64,000 nt of DNA from the NCBI RefSeq assembly GCF_020520425.1, contig NC_079487.1, forward strand, positions 87,425,141 to 87,489,140. Direction: 5' to 3'. Of this stretch, positions 22,887 through 33,861 are shown piece after piece (position 1 is the first letter of the stretch; each line of letters starts with the position of its first letter). The stretch is from Spinacia oleracea (lineage: Eukaryota; Streptophyta; Magnoliopsida; Caryophyllales; Amaranthaceae). The position numbers were made by a program, and so were the translations under genes. The notes beneath the pieces were generated by a model, which was given only the letters and a program-made list of their open reading frames with translations, was not told where the DNA came from and ran no database searches.

Positions 22887-23069
22887 TCTAGCTGATGGTT
22901 AAGCTGCTGGTTGTTGTTGATTGTCTTCGTTGCAGCTCTGCACAAATCTAGAATGTAAAAGTTTCCAAATCAATAATAGTGAGTATTTTACAATTCCAAT
23001 CGCAATTTACCCTTCCATTCTTAATTTAGTTTCAATTTAATTTCAATTTTCTGATTGATTAATAGAGAT

Positions 23070-23278
23070 AAAAGGGGGATTCAGATGAAGAACTTGAACC
23101 TTTGTTCGATTATAGCCAAGTTCAACCCTATTTTTTGGTCGATCTTGAAGGTTTCTCAACCCTCATTCTATAATTTTTTTCTATCCTTCTCGAATTTTTG
23201 TGACTTTTAACGTTGTTTTTGTTATGCAGATGATTTCGATTCTTCCCATCGAGTTTCGCCGAAGAGACAAAAAGTTGG
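23070..23278 (+). pseudogene. Captured exon pair, possibly from a ubiquitin-like (Rad60-SLD type) protein gene
   Basis: One exon-like stretch reads DEELEPLFDYSQVQP and ends at a donor (CTTGAAG/GTTTCT, 23150). A second starts after TTATGCAG (23229) and continues in the matching phase with DDFDSSHRVSPKRQK. Joined phases and an acidic run across the junction argue for real exons. From memory, the phrase EELEPLFDYSxVQP recalls plant ubiquitin-like NFATC2IP-type proteins. That identification is weak and needs a database search. The reading frame closes just after the second exon, where RPL26 sequence begins. Confidence 0.4.
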
Positions 23279-23392
23279 AATATAAATGTTGGAATTCACC
23301 CTTCCAATGTGGTTGTGACTAGGTAGAAACTCGATAAAGACAAGAAGGCATTGTTGGATCGTAAGGCGGATGGTCGTCCAAAAAATCATTAG
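23279..23392 (+). pseudogene. RPL26: Captured fragment of ribosomal protein L26 gene
   Basis: Reading plus-strand from about 23279 gives NVGIHPSNVVVTR, a stop where the family has Leu or a related residue, then KLDKDKKALLDRKADGR. This matches the C-terminal half of cytosolic large-subunit protein eL26 (family form: [22 protein letters not shown]...). Only about 35 of about 145 residues are present. It has one in-frame stop and ends at a second stop, TAG (23390-23392), directly followed by GTATAATTT. It is a gene fragment with no function of its own, fused by capture to unrelated exons on both sides. Confidence 0.8.
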
Positions 23393-23941
23393 GTATAATT
23401 TATGTTGTTTTAGAAGTTTCGGTTTGGTTTATTTTGAGAAAATTAATCTATTATTTGGATGTTTGCTGTGATTTTATTTTTACCTGTTTATTTGCGAATT
23501 CAAGGTACTCGACATGTTTCTCATTTGATTGTTTATGAGAAATTTTCTGTATTCATCTTATTTTGTTTATTCATATAAATTCTGGTGCATATAAGAGGTT
23601 TTGTTGTAGACCATCTTATTTTGTTGAGTTTTTGGTGTTTTATGAGAAATTTCACCTTTTATTTTTTGAAATTCTAAATTATTTGGACTTGATTTTGGGG
23701 GATTTATAATTGAAATTATAAACTCTATTTTATGAAGATTTGATGAAAACGTTATGATAATTTCATAATTTCATACAACTTGATGTTGTGTGCACTATTC
23801 AATTGCACTAGAGATCATTGCACTACATCATTCCATTTTAGGAAGCGCAGACACAATCCATTAGTTATGATTCAGATACTTAATTAGTGTGGTTTGGAAC
23901 GTTTGTATTGAAAATTAAACGTTTGAGTAAATTGTTCAAAA

Positions 23942-24331
23942 AAGAACAAAATGCAGTGGTTCCCAAGTTTACAAGGAACAACAAAAGCACAAACAGAGGA
24001 AGCAAAAGAAGCAACATTAGAGAAAACAACACAAGGGTTGTCATTGATTGAGGATGCCTTTGTCAAATGCAACCAAGGGAAGTCCTTTTTCGGGGGTGAT
24101 AGTATTGTCTACCTTGACATCGCCTTTGGGAGCTACTTGGGATGGTTGCGCGTCACTGAAAAGACAAACAACATTGAGTTGCTGAACAAGGAGAAGATGC
24201 GTAACCTCCTAGTCTGGGCTGACAAGTTCTGTGCTGATGATTCTGTCAAGGATTACATGCTTGACACTGCTAAGCTTGCTGAGTTTTCCGAGATCATTTT
24301 TGCTAGGTTTAAAGCAGCCGCTTCTACTTAA
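23942..24331 (+). pseudogene. GSTU: Captured 3' exon of a tau-class glutathione S-transferase
   Basis: The open frame from ATG 23951 encodes 126 residues matching the C-terminal helical domain of tau GSTs: WFPSLQG, then the GLSLIEDAFVK helix, GKSFFGGDSIVYLDIAFGSY, WLRVTEK, and a C-terminus near FARFKAAAST. The N-terminal thioredoxin-like domain with the catalytic serine, encoded by exon 1 in GSTU genes, is absent, so it cannot be an active GST (which conjugates glutathione to electrophiles in the cytosol). Exon 2 itself is intact to its natural stop (24329-24331). Best likeness from memory is the GSTU17/18 branch. It could be transcribed as part of the Helitron's chimeric unit. Confidence 0.85.
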
Positions 24332-25638
24332 ACTTATAAATGCATGGTTGTTATGAAGGGATTAGTACTTTATAGCTGGTTGATGATGTTTTACATGCAT
24401 GGTGAACCTTAGATCTTTTGTATTTAAGGTTTATGCTAGCTTAGCTTTAACAATTCCACTTCCTCAAATTTGAGTAAAATAAATGTGCAAGAATGCTCGC
24501 TCCAGTGTCTCCGTCTTGGTGTATTTAGATTCTAGAGTGTGTTCCAGCAATTGTATGTCCTTTAGAAGTCAAAAATCTTTTAAGATAAAACAAAAGAATT
24601 TATGATTTGATCTTGATTTTACAGTATGTTTTCTTAAGCGGATCAAAATTTCCTTTTTAAGTTCGCACGCATCGCGTGCATATAAGACTAGTTACATTAT
24701 ACTAAAACAGACACCAGAGATGACACGTGTCACTTCCTGGTGCATTTTTTTCCGCCAAAACATTTAATTTTTTTTCTTTAAAAAAAATTACATTACCTTT
24801 TTAGGATACTAAGATAAAAATGAAATACAAAATATAATTCAATTACCATAAATGTTATTACATAATATATTATTGGAGGAAAGTTGAATCAATATTAATT
24901 TTTCCTTTATGATATGATTTTATTTCTATATTATTATAACTTATTAATCTGATAAAAAATTTAAATAATATTTATGAATAGAATTCTAATGTTAGTCCAT
25001 GCATTGTTAATAATATAATACATGGTAAGTATGAATGATAATTAAATAAAATAATACATGGTAATAGACTAACATTAAAAGTCCATTTATCATAGTTTTA
25101 CTCAATTCAAAATGTGTTGCATTTGACTAACTCAGTCATGCTCAGGTCTTTTCGAAAATTAGTCTTGGTCGGGTCAGTCATTCGGGTTTGGTTAACTTTG
25201 TTAGATCAATCTACATACAAGTACACAACTATAATCTTAAACTTTTTATTGTAATATACAAATTTAGCTTATTTGAATATTTTTTTGCACAACTTTGAAT
25301 TTATACTTTTCCATCTATCCTTTTTATTTTCACGTTATCCTAAAATCAAAAGTCTTTTATTTAGTAACTATTAAAATAACAAATTATTTTAATAGTTACC
25401 GTGTGTTGCACATGCCTTAAACTACTCAAATATTAACTAATACTTTTAATTAAATCTCACGCTCACGATTAACCAATTCAAAAAGTTCATTAGTTAAATT
25501 AGGTTGGATTGCGGAAAATAAGGTATATAAATATCCCTTCCTTGCAAAAGGGAAAAAAACTTTCTACCGTTTGGATAAATTATTTTACACATTTGAAATA
25601 CAAACAAAATTCATTTTTCTTAGAATTTTTTTTTATTA

Positions 25639-25938
25639 CCTCCTATATATCCGTTTCAAAGTGATCTCTAACTTTTCGTTTTAATCGGTTTCATAATATT
25701 CTTTACACTTTGCTTTACTCTATTTTTTGATGTGAAAAATGACTACTTTATCATTCTTACCCAACAATATTTTTTCACTCACTTTCTCTTACTTTATTCT
25801 TTTTTTTTCTTACATACACCCACCTTTTTACATATTTCTCTTAATTTATCGATATTTTTTTTTTTATATTTAACGAACTATTATACTTTTGTCTTAATAT
25901 TTGTGCAAATAAGCGTAAAGATTTTTATGAAACAGAGG
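25639..25938. mobile_element. Stowaway-like MITE
   Basis: Flanked by TA dinucleotides (25637-25638 and 25939-25940), with degenerate inverted ends CCTCCTATATATCCGTTTC and, in reverse complement, CCTCTGTTTCATAAAAATC. Very AT-rich, 300 bp, noncoding. Related to the MITEs at 48586, 53514 and 57933. Confidence 0.6.
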
Positions 25939-26114
25939 TAGGAATCACTAACATACAAATGCATCTTAAGTATCTATATAGTTTTCTTATTTCATTTCAA
26001 TTAATTAGGTTTTTTTTTTGACATAGGCTTAATTTGCATAAAAACAAAACAAAGTTCACTTATTACAACCTAAGCAAACTACACTACTATAGTCTTTAGA
26101 GACCATTACATAAC

Positions 26115-27017
26115 TTAAATAACATTCAAAACACAAAATTGGCCGGTATAATCCGAACAGGTAGTAGTATTCCCTTGTGTCAGCCCTTGTTTGCCGATAA
26201 TGCCTTGCTTGCACCACCATTGAGATGATATCGTGCCAAAACCACCATTGGTTGTGATTGTGATTTCTTTATAGGAGATAAAGCATGAGTTGGGGTAGTA
26301 ATTGATGTCACACTTCGTCGTTAACCTGCAAGCCTTGGAAGACAAAGAAAGAAGTGGAATAGAAACAATGTCTTGAGCTAGTTGCAAAGAGCTTGTGAAT
26401 CGCTCACAAGCATCATGAGTCACCAAGAGTAACTCGAGTAGCATACTATGAATCCCCAAAAAATGGGGAGCAACATTCATATAAATGATTTTGAAAACGT
26501 TGAGATCAAACCCCAACGCTAACCTAAATTGGAAATTAACAAAAGTTAATCCCAAACACCAACTAACAACTAAAACCCAAGAACACCAAACCTTCATGTC
26601 ATAATCTCCTCCTTCCCTCGCCAAACTACCTGGAGACTTTTTTCCAAGGCCACTTTCGAAGGTGAATAAGTCCTTCATTTCACTTCCTCCTAAAATCGAA
26701 CTCCATACTCCAAAAGAGGAAAGGACTACATTACACACTAACTCCCAACATCTAAAAACTAACCCCCATTTCTTCACTGCCACAACTTCTCCAATTGACA
26801 TCCACACCAACCAGAACCACAATTGATTACCAACATCAACAAACTTAAACAGGAATTTACCAACACAAGCAAAAAATAACAACCCTACTACCATCACCAA
26901 TCTAATAACATCCAACATTAAAACATAACAACAAGAAGGAAAATAAACCACTAAGCAAACAGAGGATAACAAAGAGAGGTATACAACCCACAATGGCCAA
27001 AACCTTACTAGGGACAC
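26115..27017 (-). CDS. Unrecognised 300-codon ORF inside Helitron B
   Basis: A minus-strand open frame of 300 residues. The first about 80 residues are strongly hydrophobic (several Leu/Val/Phe runs that could span membranes). The C-terminal third is Cys/Ser/Thr-rich, ending SDYTGQFCVLNVI. I recognise no family. The plus strand here is purine/C-rich and poor in minus-strand stop codons, so the frame may be open by composition. Upstream on the minus strand (27030-27600) there is leader-like DNA with 'gggttagggtttc'-type motifs and intron-like borders. It may be a captured, partly intronic gene region or noncoding. Confidence 0.25.
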   Translation of the reverse strand: MSLVRFWPLWVVYLSLLSSVCLVVYFPSCCYVLMLDVIRLVMVVGLLFFACVGKFLFKFVDVGNQLWFWLVWMSIGEVVAVKKWGLVFRCWELVCNVVLSSFGVWSSILGGSEMKDLFTFESGLGKKSPGSLAREGGDYDMKVWCSWVLVVSWCLGLTFVNFQFRLALGFDLNVFKIIYMNVAPHFLGIHSMLLELLLVTHDACERFTSSLQLAQDIVSIPLLSLSSKACRLTTKCDINYYPNSCFISYKEITITTNGGFGTISSQWWCKQGIIGKQGLTQGNTTTCSDYTGQFCVLNVI

Positions 27018-28386
27018 AGGTGAACGAAATTAAGACCGAAACAGAAACCCTAACTCAATCTTTACCTTTACCGTCAAGATCGACGTAATCCGACACTACA
27101 AGACCGCGACGACAATGTTAGCTTCGGAATTAAAACAACCAAACCCTAAGAAAATCAGAACACATCCCTAAAACCAGTGTTTCCTATCCCAAAATAGAAG
27201 CCCTAACCCCTAAAATTTTACCTTTACCAGCGGTTTTGTTTTTTTTTTTTAAACGGTGGCGGCGTCTTGGGGAAGATCTGGAAATAGGCACCAAGGTTGA
27301 AGATCCGGTCAAACGAAATCCTCCGAAATCGAATTTGACTTAGCTTCTTATGGTTGACTCCAACTATTAGCTTCTTACGGAATTTAAGAACGAAAAACTC
27401 CGACAAGCAAGAGATGAACACTAAGGGGGCTTTGAAGCAAATATTGCGACGATCCTTCTTCGATCTCTACCTCTTTGCCGGCAAGAACAACCTAATAACT
27501 ACCACTACGCCAGATAAACGCAAGCTCGCCGGCGGCCGTTAAGGCTACGACCACCAGCGAGCAAGCAGTGCGGCGTTAGGGTTTTTTTTTTGGGGGGGGT
27601 TTCTTTCACGAGAGGAAAAGTAGAGAGAGAAAGTATTAAAAAGTACCAAGAGACTCTTTAAGAAATTAAGTTAATTTCAATTAATTAGTTGTAACCCATA
27701 TTTTACCTTTATTCCTATCAACGTACAATCTCTATTTTATATGGGAACTCCTAATATCATTTTAGTAAATTTTCTTTTGGTGTCCCTCTATATAATATAA
27801 TACCCTTGGTAATTTTCACAATTTAATTGAAAAACTGAACTGTAATAATTCTAAAAATTGATTATTTAATGTCATATTGCAAATAAGGTATTCTAATGCA
27901 TAAATTTTTTCATATTTTAATAAATGTAAGACATTTGCAACATGACAACCAAAAGTCAACAACAAATTTGAAAAAATGTTGAACCATTTTAAATATGAAA
28001 TCTTTAAATTCTCACCTTCGTAATTTATGAAAAAATTGTAATCCCTTAATTCTCACTCTCTTAAATTTGTAATCCCTTTATTCTCTCCATAATTATAATT
28101 TTTACGAATTTTTATTTACTATTAACTATCAAATCCCCTTTTCTAACCACCTTCTCCCTGATAGTAGTCATCTACTCACAGAGTCACAACCTCCCAGACT
28201 GGCTCAACCCGCTTCTTATCGTGATTTTTTGCCGCCGCAATAGCATTTTCACCCGTTTTATAAAGTGTTGAGAAGGAAAAGGATCATAAAACATTCTATA
28301 AAGCATCATGTTATTTCAGGTTAAGATATAACAATGCAATTATTTTTTTCTTCATATTCGGACGCAACACGTGCATATAAGACTAG

Positions 28387-28878
28387 TCTAAATCCTTTTT
28401 GAACACATGGTGTACACTTGTAGTATAGAGTTACATACATCATGATCCCAAATACTAATAGTGTGATTGAAGAACATACTATTGGAGTTTCCTCATTTGT
28501 TGGTTTTGATTCAAAAGAATAAAATAGTTGTTGTCCCTCATTGAAAATATACAAGTATTTCACCTACTTTATATATTACCTTTCAACTAGTATGTTTGTT
28601 AGAAGACAAAAGATGTAGCTCTAAGCAATTGTACACATGTGCGCACGTCGGACCGGTTGAGGGCGTGTGGCGCTGCGCGTTCGCTGGTGTAGGTGGGGCC
28701 TTTTTGCTACAGCTCAGTATTGCGTAACAACTACTTTGACATGTATGGTAATCATATGTTTTCCATAACGGTTGCTGATTTAATTCTGTCAATTGGTACC
28801 AATCAAAGACAAATTGATTGTTGATTTAATTTCCTTCCGAAATTAATTGGTTAGCTTTTCCGTTTTATATATTGTGAG
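28387..28878. other. Intergenic sequence left of the LTR array
   Basis: About 490 bp with a GC-richer patch at 28640-28700. No gene, tRNA or recognised repeat. Its right edge is the GTGAG that was duplicated by the LTR array insertion. Confidence 0.5.
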
Positions 28879-31471
28879 TGTAATACCCCGAATTTTTTTT
28901 AAAACTTGATTAATTATGCTTAATTATTTCTACTTAGCTTAAAACCGTTTTAAATCCTAATTTCGAACTTGATTTTAGTTTACGAAGTTTTATGTCGCTT
29001 GAATTTTAATATTGTTACACGATTTATTTATTTTAGATTTATAATTTAATATTTACGAGCTTAAGCTACCTTTTAAATCTTAATTATTATTTCGTAGTTT
29101 ATAAAGGATTTTAATAATTTCGGAACGTTCCTATATTATTCGAAAACTAAATTTATTTTATGTTAACGATATTTATTAAAGAATTATTTCACAATCTGTT
29201 TTTAATTAAACATTTCTATTTATATAGGATTCCTAAATATAGCAAAGGAATTTCTGAATTTTACCCACCTTATGAAATAACCCAAAATGCTATTTAAAAT
29301 TTAAAAAAAAAAAAAAAAAAAAAAAGGGAAATCCCCTAGCTTTCCCCCCTTCTCCTACGTGTATGGGTGCAATAAGGGTCAAAATTTCCTAGTTTCTTTG
29401 ACTCCTCTTTACCCACAATGCAGTCTAAGTTCATTTTCTTGACCCCCAAGTACCTCTCCTTCTTCTTTACTCTACTTCCATGCTGAGATCATGGGTGATG
29501 TCCATTGAATTCCAATTACCTTATAAATAGAGATGAAATCTGTTTCCCATTTTCACAACAATTCGGTGGAGTAATCTAACAAAAAAACCTCAAGTCCTCT
29601 AGCTATTCCCCTGTTTCGAAACAAACCACCAACGCCACCTCTTGTGGCCACCACCATAGACACCGCAGCTCTGCCACTGCAACTACTTCCACCACCGCAA
29701 ACACCCCCGCATCCCCTCCCCGGTTCGCACTCCCTTTCCCTTGTTGTTCCGCCACCGTGCCGCAACCACCGCACTCCGCCCACCTTTCCCAGCCACCCTC
29801 ACTGCCTGTACACCTCTTTCGCCGCCCATAATCGACCGGAAACACCCATTTCCCTGCTTTCCCCGTTCGCACGACCCTTCCCCCTTCCTTGTTGTTTCGC
29901 CGTCGCGAACCACCACCATTGTCACCACCGCATCACCTCACCGGTGGAAGCACCACTGAACTTTGCCGCCCAGAAACTCCGACCACCTGACCACCTCCAT
30001 GTGTCACCCTAGTGATGTTGCCGCTAACTCACGCACGCCTCACCTCTCCTTTTTCTTGCCTCTGTTTCGTCTAATGTGAAACCAGGTGGTTGGGACCTTG
30101 CTCCAAATCCCAATTAATATGCTGCTAATATTTTCTTTTCAAAAAAAAAAAAAAAAAAAAAAGTCAACTATACTTACCAACCACTAAAGACAAAATTGGG
30201 TAAGTTTTAATGCTATTCTACGTAATACAAGTAATACTCCTAATAGATTCTTCAAGTATGATTATTAACAACTATATTCATGATTTACATAATGGATTTA
30301 CGTAATTGGGTAAGTTTTAATGCTATTCTACATAATGGATTTACATAATTTATAAAACTTGTTTTTCTAAAATATGATTATTAACAACTATATTCATAAT
30401 TGTATATAATTACTAATTTTGGTAATTTAATCGTATAAGTATTCTCGGAGCTCAGGAAGAACGGTCCATCGAACAGGAAGTATAAACTACGGTTGAGGTA
30501 ACATCTATTGCTAACACCCACAATCCCCTTATAAAATGTGTTTATGTGATTATGAAATATGTTTATAATGATGTGTTTTTATTGGATTGTGGGATATGAA
30601 ATGTATTTATGAAGTGTGTTTTATGAATGATGATATTTAAATATGTTTATGAATGATTTTATAAGATGATGTTTACGAGTTATTAATAAGATACGAAACA
30701 TGATAAATAAAAGTGTAACAGGTTCTGGCAGTTAGTGGGGTTACTATTTTTAGGTCGTGCACGTACCGCCGTACCGCGGGACACCCAACAAGGGAGAGTG
30801 CTCCTTGAGGGTTACCGCAAGCTAAAAGAGAAACTATTTAGGTACGGGCGTATGTCCAACAAGGGAGAGTGCTCCTTGAGGACTATCGCAAGGTGGGAGA
30901 CGTCCCGCAAGGCTAACTTGTCAGTTACCAAGTAAAATGAATGTTTTATGAAAGATAATGGGAACTATTAAAGTTTCAAGTTATAAATTATGTTTTATTA
31001 TAATGCATTTATGAAAGTGTTTTACTATATTCTATTCTCCCTGATTGCAAAGTAAATAAAATGAATTGAAATGAGTTTACGCTGTTAGGGTAGTATGTTA
31101 CTGGGCCTCGGCTCACGATATTGCTTTTGTTTTAGGTACGAAGAAGATCATGGGATGCCTTAGAGTGAGGATGCAACCACCAAATTCACGATTGATGTTT
31201 AGTAAAGATAACTATGTCATTAGTAATAAAGGGATGTATTATTTAAAGTCTAAGTTTGATTTCATGATTTGAGTTAGATTTTAATATTAATGTTTAATCA
31301 GATGTTAAAAGTGTTTATTATTAAAGTTTATTTAGTAATTTAAAAAGGTTATGTCGCCTTGTATTTCCCACGAGGGAAATAGGCATGTGACACTCCGACT
31401 AAATTAGGGTTTCCGCTGCTAATTAAAGATAATTAACCTAATTTATGGTGTTTAGAAGTCGGGGTGTTACA
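28879..31471 (+). repeat. LTR 1 of the array
   Basis: TATA-like TTATAAATAGAG near 29522 and a short GC-rich, Pro/Thr-coding-like block (29620-30010) downstream of it, followed by poly-A tracts (29310-29325, 30140-30161). Contains two copies of the phrase CAACAAGGGAGAGTGCTCCT (about 30787 and 30858). Open frames in the GC-rich block follow its composition and are not taken as genes. Confidence 0.93.
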
Positions 31472-33861
31472 GTTTGGTATTCAGAGCCAAAGTTCTGCGA
31501 CCATAAGTGCTAAACCTTACGGGTTTTGCACGAAATAAAATTCATTAGGCTTTAAGCAAGAATTTTAAGGAATAAGTTAAAAAGAATATTTTAAAATCAA
31601 TTAAAGTTAAAATGGAATGAGTGTGAGTGTAGGAACGGGATTAAAGGGATTTATTCTCTTGTTATTTATGTTTTCCTGATTGAATATATTATGCGAAATA
31701 TCGATTGTCGAGGGCATTAACGATGCCATGAACGAAGCTCACAACAAGCACAACATTCACGATGGCGCCAACATTAGTATTATTTCAATTTATCTCTCTC
31801 GCTTTGGATCCGAACTTCCCATGTTTATCATGTTATGAGTTTCCTACCCTAGACAGACTAGGCAAAGTTTAAGCATTACTGTTTTCTTGAAAGAAGTTAA
31901 GTTAAAGCACGATGCGAACACAAAGATTTTGTGGATATGAATTGTTTTGAGGAATTTTTATGGTTATGGAATCTTTAAGGATAGTATAAATGTTAAGTAT
32001 CAAACGAGCATAAGGTTGTATTTCACGAGTGGTGGATCACTAATTAAGTTAAGGTTATTATAGGTTTATAGTGTTCAAATTATGAATGAAATTGATTCTA
32101 GGGTTACCTTCCCGTGTTATCCATGATAAATATTTTGGTGTATAAGTACAAAAGTCTAGTATCTAAAAGATGATTAATATGCCTCTATTAAGGAAGCTAA
32201 GAAGTTATACATAAATGTTATGAACCACATGAGTTAGGGTAGAAGACCCGTTTTAGTTGACATATGAATAAGATTTTGAGGATTTTATCAAAAGGAGTTA
32301 TCAGGAATTAGTATATCAAAAGATTGAATGATAGAGTATCGAAAGAGCATGAGTTTGTATTTCGTAAGTGGCGAATCAACAATTAAATCGAGGTTTAAAG
32401 CATTGAAGTTACGATTGAAATCGATTCTTAGATTACCATTACGCATAATTATAAGGATTGTTTTTTTTATGTATTTATCTGAAAGGATGCTTGATAATCT
32501 CCATAAAGAAAGCTAAGAGAGATAATTTAAGGTTTGTAAAATGTTATGGGAAAACATGTTTTGTGGTGATCGAAAAGACGAAATTGAGTTTGCATATAAA
32601 GTTTTGAGGATTCTACCAAAATGAGTTATCAAGAATTAGTATGTGTATCAGGTTGATGATATCAATGACTGTTATGAAATTCGAAATGAGTTATGAATGA
32701 TTGAGGAATGCAATGAAATTGAGAATAGGAAATCGACAAAACGACATGTCTATAAAACCAGGTAGTCTGAACTAAGTTTTCTGGAAGATAGATTGTTTCT
32801 GATAAAGGCACATTTGATGACTTAGCATTATCCGCGAAATACGAGGGTTGTCTACCTGAAATACTAAGAATAAGTAACGATCGAAGTCGTATGTCCAACG
32901 ATGTATTTTCTATCACGTGATTGACTCGAACCCCTGCAACGAACGTAGTCAACGAAGTTATTCAACGTAGAGGAAAAGATAGGAGATCGAAATCAAAACG
33001 AATCGAATAAAGAAAGTCAACGACAAGATTCCTGCAGCAAAGAAGCTCAAGAGCAAACGAAAACGCAACATCTCCAGATAGTCGCCTAAGAACAATATAA
33101 TGTACGAATCACGAGGTTTTATGTAAACGTGTTATGAATCAACCATGCTCGTGTGTTAGATCGAATGATTATGAATGTTATGCTTATGTTGAATGTGAAA
33201 ATTTTCAATTTATGAATTATGTCTTTATGATATGCTTTATGGATTATGTTTATGCTGACATGATTGTATTGGTAATCTAATCGTTATACATGGAAGCCGA
33301 CTTCGGTGGACGTTCTCCTGAGCTCAGAGTATGAGATTGTTATAATAAATGACTTTTACGAATTATTTGAGTATTGCAATTGTTAGATAAATATTTATTC
33401 TCATTTTCAAAGTCATAAATTTTGCATTAAATATTACTATTTTTGGTAAGAAAAATATTTTCAAACAAGATATCACAAAGTAAAATGGGAGCCTAGTCTA
33501 AGCTAACAAGTTTGCCCCTTTTATGTTCTTTGCTCCTCGATCCTATTTTATGAAGTAAAGTGGAGGTACGAAAGATGCTGGCAGAATGTAATTGACCTTA
33601 ATGACGATTAAGGGTCGATATATAATTTTGCCCCTTTTGTATTCTTTACTCTTCAATTCTAGGTCTCGAGTTGAAGCTGAGTCATCAAAGAAGATGGCGG
33701 AATGAAAGCTAGACATTGTCGGAATTGATATACAATTGTGAGATCTTGGTTTTAAAATAAAATGTCATACTTTTATTTCGAATATTTTCGATTCAGAACA
33801 ATCATTTTATAGGTTTAATTTTCAAGTTTCGAGGACGAAACTTTTTCTAAGGGGGTAAGAG
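31472..33861 (+). other. Internal region, copy 1 (noncoding)
   Basis: About 2.39 kb between LTR 1 and LTR 2. Primer site at 31475, polypurine run at about 33848-33861. No gag, protease, RT, RNase H or integrase signature was seen on either strand. Frames of 62-96 codons are present but look random. Confidence 0.85.

Larger units (their letters stand above)
22680..24691 (+). mobile_element. Helitron A, gene-capturing
   Basis: The right end has the Helitron signature: a hairpin GCACGC-ATC-GCGTGC (24665-24679), eight bases, then CTAG (24688-24691) followed by T. The left end is a candidate: TCTCTATTATGTAAG after an A at 22679 resembles plant Helitron 5' ends (TC, then TCTA-like) but is not proven. 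There is no Rep/helicase, so it is non-autonomous. Inside, all on the plus strand, are a leader with (CT)n, two exon-like pieces, an RPL26 fragment and a tau-GST exon. Such exon mosaics are the classic cargo of plant Helitrons. Confidence 0.7.
24692..28386 (+). mobile_element. Helitron B, same family as A, directly adjoining it
   Basis: The last 14 bases, GCATATAAGACTAG (28373-28386), are identical to the end of Helitron A, and a decayed hairpin (GGACGC...ACGTGC) lies in front. The sequence right after Helitron A's CTAG, ACATTATACTAAAACAGACACC, resembles the 5' ends of plant Helitrons (TC..TATACTA). No Rep/helicase was seen. Contents are a Stowaway-like MITE, a minus-strand ORF of 300 codons, and minus-strand leader-like sequence up to about 27600. 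Its left terminus lacks a clear TC, so the exact start is uncertain. Confidence 0.6.

Noticed and set aside
28600-28720. GC-rich patch considered as a tRNA or small RNA gene
   Set aside because: No cloverleaf, no B-box-like GGTTCRANYCC, no recognisable RNA family.
29553-30012. Several overlapping frames of 72-122 codons (Pro/His/Thr-rich), repeated at 34536-34995 and 39515-39974
   Set aside because: They lie in a GC-rich block of each LTR and are open on both strands, with no recognisable domain. This is composition, not genes.
31472-33861. Search for gag or pol remains in the array's internal regions
   Set aside because: No zinc knuckle, protease, RT, RNase H or integrase motif was seen in any frame, so it is described as noncoding.
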